63,859 nt of DNA from Bacteroidota bacterium (GTDB taxonomy: Bacteria; Bacteroidota; Bacteroidia; Bacteroidales; Bacteroidaceae): contig JAEXAJ010000093.1 of the NCBI GenBank assembly GCA_023458215.1, positions 1-63,859 of the forward strand, given 5' to 3'. The notes below the pieces were generated by a model. It saw nothing but the letters and a program-made list of their open reading frames with translations. It made no database searches and was not told the DNA's origin. A program made the translations under genes and the position numbers. How positions within the stretch are numbered: position 1 is the stretch's first letter; every line of letters starts with the position of its first letter. Positions 26,170-33,841 of the stretch are shown in pieces.

Positions 26170-26203
26170 AAAAAAAGGCAGCAACTTCACAGTTGCTGCC
26201 TTA
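26170..26203 (-). terminator. Terminator of the SPOR-domain gene
   Basis: On the minus strand AAGGCAGCAACT, a 4-nt loop and AGTTGCTGCCTT are followed by a run of T residues, 54 bp past the stop codon at 26257. A textbook intrinsic terminator. Confidence 0.92.
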
Positions 26204-26256
26204 ACTATGAAAGGAGGAAAATACCCCTTTCTTATGTATTACCAAAAAGAATTCTA

Positions 26257-26757
26257 TTAATTAATGCGATACAACAGCCAAGCTCCTTGAAAGTCTTTAC
26301 GATTAGGATATTTAGCCTTAAATGCATCACGGGCATTAGCAGCAGAAGCTCTGTCAGCAAAAGTATCAACGATTACACGATACATAGCGGCATCTGCGTT
26401 AAATACAACTATTGCATCGTAACCTTGTTTATCTAAATAATCTTTCAGATTTTCAGCATTAGCCTTAACTCCAAAACTACCGCAAACTACACTATAGTCC
26501 TTTAAACCGTTAGTGCCAGATACAACTGTTACTTTCTCTTGACGGACACCGGCTGTAGAACTTTCCACAACTCTTGCTTCCGCCGGAGCACTTACTACAG
26601 GAGCTACATCTTCAACAGGAGCAGTAGTCTGTGGTTCTGCCAATTCTTGTTGTTTAGCTTTTTCGTATGCTTTCTTATAAGCACTTTCACTTGATTTACA
26701 AGAAGAGAATGCCAATGCTATGCATACTCCCATTCCCAATACAATTAGTTTTTTCAT
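26257..26757 (-). CDS. SPOR-domain lipoprotein
   Basis: 166 residues. Lipoprotein signal MKKLIVLGMGVCIALAFSSC (Cys20), an Ala/Glu/Pro/Val-rich linker (about 35-80) and a C-terminal SPOR domain (about 88-160: YSVVCGSFGVKANAENLKDYLDKQGYDAIVVFNADAAMYRVIVDTFADRASAANARDAF). SPOR domains bind denuded glycan strands of peptidoglycan, often at division sites. Monocistronic, with its own terminator. Confidence 0.9.
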   Translation of the reverse strand: MKKLIVLGMGVCIALAFSSCKSSESAYKKAYEKAKQQELAEPQTTAPVEDVAPVVSAPAEARVVESSTAGVRQEKVTVVSGTNGLKDYSVVCGSFGVKANAENLKDYLDKQGYDAIVVFNADAAMYRVIVDTFADRASAANARDAFKAKYPNRKDFQGAWLLYRIN

Positions 26758-26946
26758 TCTTCCTATTTTTTTGTTAATAAATTCTATGCCTATTCTATCT
26801 CAAAACCATATAGCACGAAGTGTACAAAATATCATGATTTATACAATCTATACTTTCGGGCAGCAAATTAATAGAAATTTCATCATCTTTCAAAGAATTA
26901 TTCCTAAAAAAACAAACATGACGAACAAAGTTTCAAAAATTATTGT

Positions 26947-26954
26947 TATTTTTG
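26947..26954 (+). promoter_or_regulatory. Candidate -7 box of the YtxH operon
   Basis: TATTTTTG lies 33 bp before the ATG at 26988. The -33 region has a poor match (GTTTC). The AAAGAAAGGA just before the ATG is an unusually good ribosome binding region for this genome. Confidence 0.45.
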
Positions 26955-26987
26955 TCATATGAACCTCTTAAAAGAAAGGAATACATT

Positions 26988-27197
26988 ATGAAAGGATTAA
27001 ATGTTTTGGCTGCTTTCTTGGGCGGCGCCGCAGTCGGTGCAGCTCTCGGTATTTTATTCGCTCCTGAGAAAGGAGAAGATACTCGTAATAAAATCGCAGA
27101 AATTCTTCGTAAGAAAGGGATCCGTCTGAACCGAAATGAGATGGAAAACCTGGTAGATGAAATTGCTGCAGAAATTAAAGGCGAAGCAACAGAATAA
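26988..27197 (+). CDS. YtxH-like small membrane protein
   Basis: 69 residues from the ATG at 26988. A glycine/alanine-rich transmembrane segment (LNVLAAFLGGAAVGAALGILFAPEKG) followed by EDTRNKIAEILRKKG matches the YtxH/gas-vesicle-like family pattern (LFAPxxGxxTR). Role unknown; the family is linked to envelope stress in other bacteria. First of three small genes. Confidence 0.85.
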   Translation: MKGLNVLAAFLGGAAVGAALGILFAPEKGEDTRNKIAEILRKKGIRLNRNEMENLVDEIAAEIKGEATE

Positions 27198-27219
27198 AAT
27201 TATTTAAAACAGAGCCACT

Positions 27220-27585
27220 ATGTTCTCAGACGACAAAAGCATTGATAATATCCAACAGTTATTCATAGAATTCAAGAAATATCTGGAACTTCAGAAGGAA
27301 TACACTAAACTGGAAGTTACTGAAAAACTTTCCATATTGCTTTCTACATTCATTTTAGTAGTATTAGTCGTTACACTCAGCGTAGTGGTTCTGTTTCATC
27401 TTTCATCCGCACTGGTTTACGTATTGGCACCATTGGTAGGTGGCCTAATGACAAGTTATGCGGTGATTGCCTGTTTCCACATTCTGCTAATCGTATTACT
27501 TATAATATTCCGTAAACAGCTTATCATTAACCCTACTGTAAAATTTATCGCAAAACTTTTTTTAGGTTCATCTGATTTAAAATAA
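27220..27585 (+). CDS. Phage-holin-superfamily (YqjE-like) membrane protein
   Basis: 121 residues with an amphipathic N-terminal helix (IDNIQQLFIEFKKYLELQKEYTKLEVTEKL) and two to three hydrophobic segments (LLSTFILVVLVVTLSVVVLF, LVYVLAPLVGGLMTSYAVIACFHILLIVLLIIF). This is the shape of the PF07332-type putative holins that accompany YtxH genes. Likely a housekeeping envelope protein, not a lysis protein, since no phage genes are near. Confidence 0.75.
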   Translation: MFSDDKSIDNIQQLFIEFKKYLELQKEYTKLEVTEKLSILLSTFILVVLVVTLSVVVLFHLSSALVYVLAPLVGGLMTSYAVIACFHILLIVLLIIFRKQLIINPTVKFIAKLFLGSSDLK

Positions 27586-27592
27586 AATATCC

Positions 27593-27844
27593 ATGAACGA
27601 TACATCCCACACTTTTCCTATCACTCTAGAAAGCATAGCACAACAAAAAGCTGAGTTGCTTCAACAAATCCGTGGGCAAAAGGAGGTTATGACCGAAATA
27701 ACAAGAGATATCTTTGCCCCACTCGCCCCTGCCACAAACAAAGCCAATTCCATGATGAGAGCTTTCAACACCGGTATGGCTATTTTTGATGGTGTTATGC
27801 TAGGAGTTAAGTTGATGAGAAAATTCAAAAAACTATTGAAATAA
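27593..27844 (+). CDS. Small conserved protein of the YtxH operon
   Basis: 83 residues starting 8 bp after the holin-like gene and ending at the terminator. Helical, with a charged N-terminal half (ESIAQQKAELLQQIRGQKEVMTEITRDIF) and a hydrophobic C-terminal stretch (MAIFDGVMLGVKLMRKFKKLLK). I do not recognise a family; position suggests a partner of the two membrane proteins. Confidence 0.7.
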   Translation: MNDTSHTFPITLESIAQQKAELLQQIRGQKEVMTEITRDIFAPLAPATNKANSMMRAFNTGMAIFDGVMLGVKLMRKFKKLLK

Positions 27845-27881
27845 AATAACCCGGTCCGAATCAAGTTCGAACCGGGTTATT
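27845..27881. terminator. Bidirectional terminator between YtxH operon and manA
   Basis: AATAACCCGGTCCGAA, a 5-nt loop and TTCGAACCGGGTTATT form a 16-bp stem with one mismatch, with A/T flanks, between convergent genes ending at 27844 and 27898. Confidence 0.92.
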
Positions 27882-27897
27882 ATTTTATCTAAAACAT

Positions 27898-28869
27898 TCA
27901 GACATAAGTCTCAAGTAATTTCACACGACCTTGTGGTATGATCGTTACTTCCTGTATTGCTGCCGGAAGCAATACTGTTTCACCGGCCTGCAATGAAATT
28001 TCATTTTTCTCATTATCTATTAGGTTACAAGCACCTTCTACACAGATAAAAATAACAAAAGAGTCGAGTTCTGAATAATCGCAACTAATCTCTTCGGTCA
28101 TTTCATATACAGAAGTAGTAAAATAAGGACTAGCCACTATCTCTACCGGCTCATTCTGTGCCTGTTCATAGTCAGTACGAAAATCATCCTGTACATCAGT
28201 GAAGTTAATAGCATCCATAGCTTGGCTTGTATGCAACTCACGCGACTTTCCATCCTTATCTTTCCGATTGTAATCGAAAATACGATAAGTTATATCGGAT
28301 GTCTGCTGAATTTCTGCGACAAAAGCACCCGCTCCAATACCATGAACACGACCGGCCGGCACATAAAACACGTCGCCCGGCTTGACATCACAAGTCTGCA
28401 AAACTTCCGCGAATGTACCATTATGTACTCTATCTTTGTACTCTTTCGGAGTTATTTGCTCTGAAAAGCCTGAGATTAATTTGGCACCTTTATCTGCGGC
28501 AATAACATACCACATTTCATTTTTGCCAAAACTGTTATGACGCTTTTTCGCCAACTCATCACCCGGATGCACCTGAATTGACAAGTCTAATTTAGCATCA
28601 ATAAACTTTATCAACAAAGGAAATTTAGAACCGAAACGTGCATAATTAGTCTCGCCTACCAGCTCTTCTTTATACTTCCTGACCATTTCCGGTAGTGTTA
28701 ATCCTTTATCAGCTCCATTGGCTACAATAGACTCACAACCTTCAACAGCTGATACTTCCCAACTCTCACCCACATTAGAAAGGTCTTCATTCAAATGTTT
28801 GAATGGAATAATCTTGTCGCCTCCCCAAAGCGTTTGCTTCAAGATAGGCTCAAATTTTAGAGGATACAT
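27898..28869 (-). CDS. manA: Mannose-6-phosphate isomerase, class I
   Basis: 323 residues. The cupin zinc site is visible in IQVHPGDELAKKR and KNEMWYVI, with YVPAGRVHGIGAGAFVAEIQQTSDITYRIFDYNRKDKDGKSRELH further on. It interconverts mannose 6-phosphate and fructose 6-phosphate. Compact form without the extra domain of the E. coli enzyme, as usual in Bacteroidota and Bacillus. Divergent from the galactose operon. Confidence 0.93.
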   Translation of the reverse strand: MYPLKFEPILKQTLWGGDKIIPFKHLNEDLSNVGESWEVSAVEGCESIVANGADKGLTLPEMVRKYKEELVGETNYARFGSKFPLLIKFIDAKLDLSIQVHPGDELAKKRHNSFGKNEMWYVIAADKGAKLISGFSEQITPKEYKDRVHNGTFAEVLQTCDVKPGDVFYVPAGRVHGIGAGAFVAEIQQTSDITYRIFDYNRKDKDGKSRELHTSQAMDAINFTDVQDDFRTDYEQAQNEPVEIVASPYFTTSVYEMTEEISCDYSELDSFVIFICVEGACNLIDNEKNEISLQAGETVLLPAAIQEVTIIPQGRVKLLETYV

Positions 28870-29000
28870 TCGTTTTTTTTATTTAAAACATTCAGTTAAT
28901 GATATGATCTTTTTAGATTATGGCAGCAAACATACAAAAAATATCAATTTGTCTTCTATTTGTTAAACGCTAAACTTTCCTAAAATGTTTTCCACATTTC

Positions 29001-29018
29001 CTCCCAATTGCTTGGGAG
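29001..29018. promoter_or_regulatory. Dyad upstream of the galactose operon
   Basis: CTCCCAA-TTGC-TTGGGAG is a perfect 7-bp-arm palindrome 50 bp before the galM start, near the expected -33 position of a weak promoter (TTTATTTG just downstream). Candidate operator for a galactose-responsive regulator; no regulator gene is linked. Confidence 0.45.
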
Positions 29019-29067
29019 AACAAAAGAATTTCTTTTTATTTGCAAGAAATTTAAATAATACCATAGT

Positions 29068-30165
29068 ATGATAAACACCGCTCCAACAGAAAGCAATTTG
29101 TCCGGCTTGGACAAAAAAGACTTTCAAAAGGATTTAAATGATAAAAAGACAGATCTATTTATCCTTCGAAATGCACAAGGAATGGAAGTTGCAGTAACTA
29201 ATTACGGATGTGCTATCCTTTCCATCATGGTACCCGATAAAAACGGGAAATATGCCAATGTAGTTTTGGGTCATGACAGTATTGATAATGTCATCAACAG
29301 TCCCGAACCTTTCCTTAACACGGTCATCGGACGTTATGGCAATCGTATTGCCAAAGGAAAATTCAATTTATACGGCGAAGAGCATCAGTTGGCAATCAAT
29401 AATGGACCTAACTCACTACATGGTGGTCCCACCGGTTTCCATACCAAAGTATGGGATGCTACACAACCGGATTCGTCTACTGTTATTTTCAACTACACAT
29501 CAGCCGATGGCGAAGAAGGTTTCCCCGGCAATCTGGAAGTAGAAATGACTTATCGCCTGGAAGATGAAATCAACGCATTAGTCATAGAATACCGTGCAAC
29601 AACCGACAAAGCTACCATAGTCAATCTGACGAGTCATGGTTTTTTCAATTTGGCAGGTATTGCCAATCCTTCTCCCAGCATTTTAAATAACATCGTCACA
29701 ATTAATGCAGATTTTTATACTCCAATTGACGAAGTATCTATCCCTACCGGAGAAATTCTAAAAGTAGAAGGTACTGCACTGGACTTCCGTACGCCACATA
29801 CGCTTGGCGAACGAATCGACGACAACTCCCAGCAGATGATAAACGGTGCGGGATATGACCATTGTTACGCACTGAACAAATCGGAGAATGGAGAATTAAG
29901 TCTTGCAGCAACCTGTACGGAACCTGTCAGCGGACGTACTATGGAAGTCTACACCACTGAGCTTGGAGTTCAGCTCTATACCGGAAACTGGTTGAATGGT
30001 TTTACCGGTGCCCACGGAGCAACTTTCCCTGCAAGAAGCGCAGTTTGTTTCGAAGCACAATGTTTCCCTGATACCCCAAACAAGCCCCATTTCCCATCAG
30101 CAATACTGTTGCCGGGTGATGAATATCAACAAATAACCATTTACAAATTTGGTGTACAAGAATAA
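29068..30165 (+). CDS. galM: Aldose 1-epimerase (galactose mutarotase), cytoplasmic
   Basis: 365 residues without a signal peptide. Active-site motifs: RYGNRIAKGKF, NSLHGGPTGFH (His), SHGFFNLAG (His), GYDHCYAL, and CFEAQCFPDTPNKPHFPSAIL (catalytic Glu). It equilibrates alpha and beta anomers of galactose before the kinase. First gene of galM-transporter-galK. A lipoprotein paralogue is at 51207-52346. Confidence 0.94.
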   Translation: MINTAPTESNLSGLDKKDFQKDLNDKKTDLFILRNAQGMEVAVTNYGCAILSIMVPDKNGKYANVVLGHDSIDNVINSPEPFLNTVIGRYGNRIAKGKFNLYGEEHQLAINNGPNSLHGGPTGFHTKVWDATQPDSSTVIFNYTSADGEEGFPGNLEVEMTYRLEDEINALVIEYRATTDKATIVNLTSHGFFNLAGIANPSPSILNNIVTINADFYTPIDEVSIPTGEILKVEGTALDFRTPHTLGERIDDNSQQMINGAGYDHCYALNKSENGELSLAATCTEPVSGRTMEVYTTELGVQLYTGNWLNGFTGAHGATFPARSAVCFEAQCFPDTPNKPHFPSAILLPGDEYQQITIYKFGVQE

Positions 30166-30205
30166 AATAACTAACCTAATTATAAACTTATAATTTTTTT
30201 AAACC

Positions 30206-31516
30206 ATGACACAACAAAAAACGAATGGTAAGCTCATCGCAATCATTACGATGATTTTCCTTTTTGGTATGATTTCATTTGTTACCAATCTTGCCGCTCC
30301 AATGGGAATTGTATTAAAAAACCAATTCTCTGTATCTAACGCATTAGGTATGCTGGGTAACTTCGGTAACTTTATTGCATACGCAGTGATGGGAATTCCC
30401 AGCGGTATCCTATTATCACGAGTAGGATATAAGAAAACAGCACTTATCGCAGTAGCTGTTGGCTTTATTGGCGTAGGTATCCAGTACATGTCCGGTCACT
30501 CCAGCCCCGAAATGGCTTTTGTCGTATACCTGATCGGCGCATTCATCGCAGGTTTCTCCATGTGTTTGCTCAACACGGTTGTGAATCCTATGCTTAACAA
30601 ACTTGGTGGTGAAGGAAATAAAGGCAATCAGCTCATTCAAGTTGGTGGTTCTTTCAACTCTGTAATGGCGACAATTACTCCTATGTTCGTAGGTATCCTT
30701 ATTGCAGGCTCTATTGAGAAAGCTACCATTTCTCAGATCTTCCCTGTAATGTATACTGCAATGGCTGTATTTGCTCTCGCATTCCTCGTACTCTTGTTTG
30801 TACCGATACCTGAGCCCAACACAGCCAAAACAACCGAGCCTATCGGAAAATTAATGTCAGGAGCTTTAAAATTCCGTCATTTTGTATTAGGAGCTATCGC
30901 AATCTTTGTATACGTAGGTATCGAAGTAGGTGTACCGGGCACATTGAATTTATTCTTAACAGACCCCATTGAAAGAGGAGGAGCAGGTATTCCTTCTACC
31001 ATCTCCGGTTTCGTAGTAGGAACATATTGGTTCCTAATGTTAATCGGACGTCTGTTTGGTGCTTCATTGGGTGCTAAGATTTCCAGTAAAGCAATGCTTA
31101 CCTTTACCTCCGGTTTAGGTTTGATTTTAGTATTCCTCGCCATCTTCTCATCTACAGGATCATTGGTTAATTTGCCGGTACTCCAACAAAGTGCTACGGG
31201 CGGTTTGTCTTTCGGACTCGCCGAAGTGCCCATCAACGCAATGTACCTGGTACTTGTAGGACTTTGTACTTCAATCATGTGGGGTGGAATTTTCAACCTT
31301 GCAGTAGAAGGATTGGGCAAATATCTAGCAGCCGCTTCGGGCTTGTTCATGGTATTAGTTTGTGGTGGAGGTATCCTGCCGCTTCTCCAAGGTTGGGTAG
31401 CCGACGTTGCAGGTTTCATGACAAGCTATTGGGTTATCATCGCTGCATTGGCTTATTTGCTATTCTACGGTTTGGTAGGTTGCAAGAATGTTAATAAGGA
31501 TATTTCAGTAGAATAA
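30206..31516 (+). CDS. MFS sugar porter (glucose/galactose, FucP/GluP type)
   Basis: 436 residues, about 12 transmembrane helices. FucP/GluP-type features: FLFGMISFVTNLAAPMGIVLKNQF at helix 1, GIPSGILLSRVGYKKTALIAV (the family loop 2-3), NTVVNPMLNKLGGEGNKGNQLIQVGGSFNSVMATITP, and SIMWGGIFNLAVEGLGKYLAAASGLFMVLVCGGGILPLLQG. It carries hexose, probably with protons or sodium, through the inner membrane. Its place between galM and galK points to galactose (and perhaps glucose). Confidence 0.9.
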   Translation: MTQQKTNGKLIAIITMIFLFGMISFVTNLAAPMGIVLKNQFSVSNALGMLGNFGNFIAYAVMGIPSGILLSRVGYKKTALIAVAVGFIGVGIQYMSGHSSPEMAFVVYLIGAFIAGFSMCLLNTVVNPMLNKLGGEGNKGNQLIQVGGSFNSVMATITPMFVGILIAGSIEKATISQIFPVMYTAMAVFALAFLVLLFVPIPEPNTAKTTEPIGKLMSGALKFRHFVLGAIAIFVYVGIEVGVPGTLNLFLTDPIERGGAGIPSTISGFVVGTYWFLMLIGRLFGASLGAKISSKAMLTFTSGLGLILVFLAIFSSTGSLVNLPVLQQSATGGLSFGLAEVPINAMYLVLVGLCTSIMWGGIFNLAVEGLGKYLAAASGLFMVLVCGGGILPLLQGWVADVAGFMTSYWVIIAALAYLLFYGLVGCKNVNKDISVE

Positions 31517-31575
31517 AGAAGATAAAAGACATATATAGGTAATTAGATTTATTCACCTTATAAAAATATTATATC

Positions 31576-32730
31576 ATGGAAATAGAATACGTAAGAAGCC
31601 GTTTCATCAAGCACTTTGACGGAACAACAGGAGCAGTATATGCTTCTCCGGGACGCATCAACCTCATCGGTGAGCATACTGACTACAACGGTGGTTTTGT
31701 ATTCCCCGGAGCAATCGACAAAGGAATGGTTGCTGAAATAAAACCGAATGGCACAAACACAGTAAAAGCTTATTCCATAGACTTAAAGGATTATGTGGAA
31801 TTTGGCTTGAATGAAGAAGATGCTCCACGCGCCAGCTGGGCTAGATATATCTTCGGTGTTTGCCGGGAAATGATGAAACGCGGTGTAGATGTAAAAGGCT
31901 TCAATACGGCTTTTGCAGGCGATGTACCTTTGGGTGCCGGAATGTCTTCTTCCGCTGCATTAGAAAGTACTTATGCTTATGCAATAAACGATCTGTTTGG
32001 AGATAACAAAATAGACAAGTTCGAACTTGCCAAAGTTGGTCAGGCAACAGAACATAATTACTGCGGTGTTAACTGCGGTATTATGGACCAGTTTGCTTCC
32101 GTATTTGGTAAGAAGGGCAGCCTCATCCGTTTGGATTGCCGCTCACTGGAATACCAATACTTCCCCTTTGATCCAAAAGGCTATCGTTTGGTACTAGTAG
32201 ATTCAGTAGTGAAACATGAATTGGCATCATCGGCTTATAACAAGCGTCGTCAGAGCTGTGAGGCAGCAGTTGCCGCTATCCAGAAGAAACATCCGCATGT
32301 AGAATTCTTGCGTGATTGTACAATGGAAATGTTGGAAGAATCTAAAGCTGAAATCAGTGCCGAGGACTATATGCGTGCCGAATATGTGATTGAAGAAATC
32401 CAACGTGTACTTGACGTTTGCGATGCTTTGGAAAGAGGTGACTACGAAACTGTAGGCCAAAAGATGTACGAAACTCATCATGGCATGAGCAAGTTATATG
32501 AAGTAAGTTGTGAAGAACTTGATTTCCTCAACGATCTTGCTTTTGACTGTGGCGTAACCGGTTCACGCGTTATGGGTGGTGGTTTCGGCGGTTGTACTAT
32601 CAACTTGGTAAAAGAAGAATTATACACTACTTTTATTGAAAAAGCTAAGGAACAGTTCAAAACTAAGTTTGGCAGAAGCCCGAAAGTATATGATGTAGTT
32701 ATCAGTGACGGTGCTCGCAGAGTAGAATAA
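31576..32730 (+). CDS. galK: Galactokinase
   Basis: 384 residues of the GHMP family. GRINLIGEHTDYNGGFVFP (about 26-44) is the galactokinase signature, PLGAGMSSSAALE (about 117-129) the phosphate loop, CGIMDQFASVFGKKG the substrate segment with catalytic Asp, and GSRVMGGGFGGCTINLV motif 3. It makes galactose 1-phosphate. The other Leloir genes are not in the window. Confidence 0.96.
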   Translation: MEIEYVRSRFIKHFDGTTGAVYASPGRINLIGEHTDYNGGFVFPGAIDKGMVAEIKPNGTNTVKAYSIDLKDYVEFGLNEEDAPRASWARYIFGVCREMMKRGVDVKGFNTAFAGDVPLGAGMSSSAALESTYAYAINDLFGDNKIDKFELAKVGQATEHNYCGVNCGIMDQFASVFGKKGSLIRLDCRSLEYQYFPFDPKGYRLVLVDSVVKHELASSAYNKRRQSCEAAVAAIQKKHPHVEFLRDCTMEMLEESKAEISAEDYMRAEYVIEEIQRVLDVCDALERGDYETVGQKMYETHHGMSKLYEVSCEELDFLNDLAFDCGVTGSRVMGGGFGGCTINLVKEELYTTFIEKAKEQFKTKFGRSPKVYDVVISDGARRVE

Positions 32731-32752
32731 AAGTTAATCACTATCTTATAGT

Positions 32753-32789
32753 AAAGGCGCTTTCGGAATGCAACCGAAAGCGCCTTTTT
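32753..32789. terminator. Bidirectional terminator between galK and the arabinan locus
   Basis: AAAGGCGCTTTCGG and CCGAAAGCGCCTTT form a 14-bp perfect stem with 6-nt loop followed by T residues, between convergent galK and GH43. Confidence 0.94.
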
Positions 32790-32852
32790 AATTAATCAAA
32801 ATAAAACCCAATTTACACCTAAACCTATAACCCTATTTTATTAGACTATACA

Positions 32853-33827
32853 TTACCATATTCCCTCCGTAGTCATCTGAACCCTTTTCATTGTCCCGTC
32901 TTCATTATAGAACAAGCGGTCGATACAAACAGAACGGCGGAAGCTTCCACCGGAAGGATTTGCGCCTCCATTATGATAGATAAAATACCAATCACCGCCA
33001 AACTCGATGATAGCCTGATGGTTTGTATTACTGTTTCCGGCCAGCTCATTCAGTATACCTTTGTACTCCCAAGGACCGTTTATATTACGACTCATGGCAT
33101 AACAAATCTTCTCCGGAAATTCGGAAGCGTATGATAAATAGTACCAATCACCCCGCTTATGCAACCAGGGAGCTTCCGTAAAACGCGGCAAATCAATCGG
33201 TATAATAGGACCATCCAGCTCTATCATATTCTTCTTCAACTTGGCATAATAGCATTGACTGTTTCCCCAACAAAGATAGGCTTGCCCGTCATCGTCTATG
33301 AAAACCGTCGGATCAATGTCATCCCAAAAACTTTTGCTGCGTTCGGTCGTCATATCATTCGTCACCAAGGCCGAACCACGGGCATCGACAAAAGGACCCG
33401 TCGGTGAGTTGGAAACGGCTACTCCGATAGACTTACCCCGTATGGTGCCATGTTCTACCGTTACATACCAATAATACTTTCCATCACTCTCAATCACTTG
33501 GCTTGCCCATGCTTCCCCTTTTGCCCAAGCAAAATCTTTCGCTTTCAACGGCACGGGATGCTCCGTCCATGTTTTCATATCTGCGGAGGAAAAGACACAC
33601 CACTCATTCAGCAAATAATGTTCCGCTGAAGGAGGACATTCATCGTGCCCGGCATAAATATAAACTTTTCCATTAGCAACCATAGCGCCGGGATCGGCCG
33701 TATATTTATACTTCACCAATGGATTTCCTGTAGCAACAAAAGTAGTATCACTTTGTGCCGACAGCCCTTGCGGAACTGCCAGCATCAAAGAACTAACCCA
33801 AAAAACTAACCCATAAAACCTATTCAT
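32853..33827 (-). CDS. GH43 glycoside hydrolase (arabinofuranosidase/xylosidase type)
   Basis: 324 residues with signal peptide (LMLAVPQGLSAQ). Five-bladed propeller enzyme motifs: DPGAMVANGKVYIYAGHDE (catalytic base Asp), DIDPTVFIDDDGQAYLCWGN (pKa-modulating Asp) and FTEAPWLHKRGDWYYLSYAS (acid Glu). Single-domain, periplasmic. It is last in the three-gene operon GH43-GH51-GH43 and probably acts on arabinan side chains or oligosaccharides. Confidence 0.9.
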   Translation of the reverse strand: MNRFYGLVFWVSSLMLAVPQGLSAQSDTTFVATGNPLVKYKYTADPGAMVANGKVYIYAGHDECPPSAEHYLLNEWCVFSSADMKTWTEHPVPLKAKDFAWAKGEAWASQVIESDGKYYWYVTVEHGTIRGKSIGVAVSNSPTGPFVDARGSALVTNDMTTERSKSFWDDIDPTVFIDDDGQAYLCWGNSQCYYAKLKKNMIELDGPIIPIDLPRFTEAPWLHKRGDWYYLSYASEFPEKICYAMSRNINGPWEYKGILNELAGNSNTNHQAIIEFGGDWYFIYHNGGANPSGGSFRRSVCIDRLFYNEDGTMKRVQMTTEGIW

Positions 33828-33841
33828 AACTATAGTATATT

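Larger units (their letters stand above)
25444..26175. other. Gene-free repeat-rich intergenic region
   Basis: No credible gene on either strand. It holds three copies of ATTTAGCTCA (25647-25656, 25708-25717, 25842-25851), a long imperfect hairpin of GTGATAAG-like octamers (25745-25841), a tandem palindrome array (25925-26007), and a 13-bp direct repeat TCAACTGCTGATT (25654-25666 and 26154-26166). The cysQ promoter should be near 25450-25530, but no clear TAnnTTTG box was found. Confidence 0.7.

Noticed and set aside
26008..26190. 60-codon minus-strand frame next to the palindrome array
   Set aside because: Low-complexity composition, overlaps the SPOR terminator and has no recognisable features.
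27220..27585. Holin-like protein as evidence of a prophage
   Set aside because: This family is widespread with YtxH genes on Bacteroidota chromosomes; there are no other phage genes.
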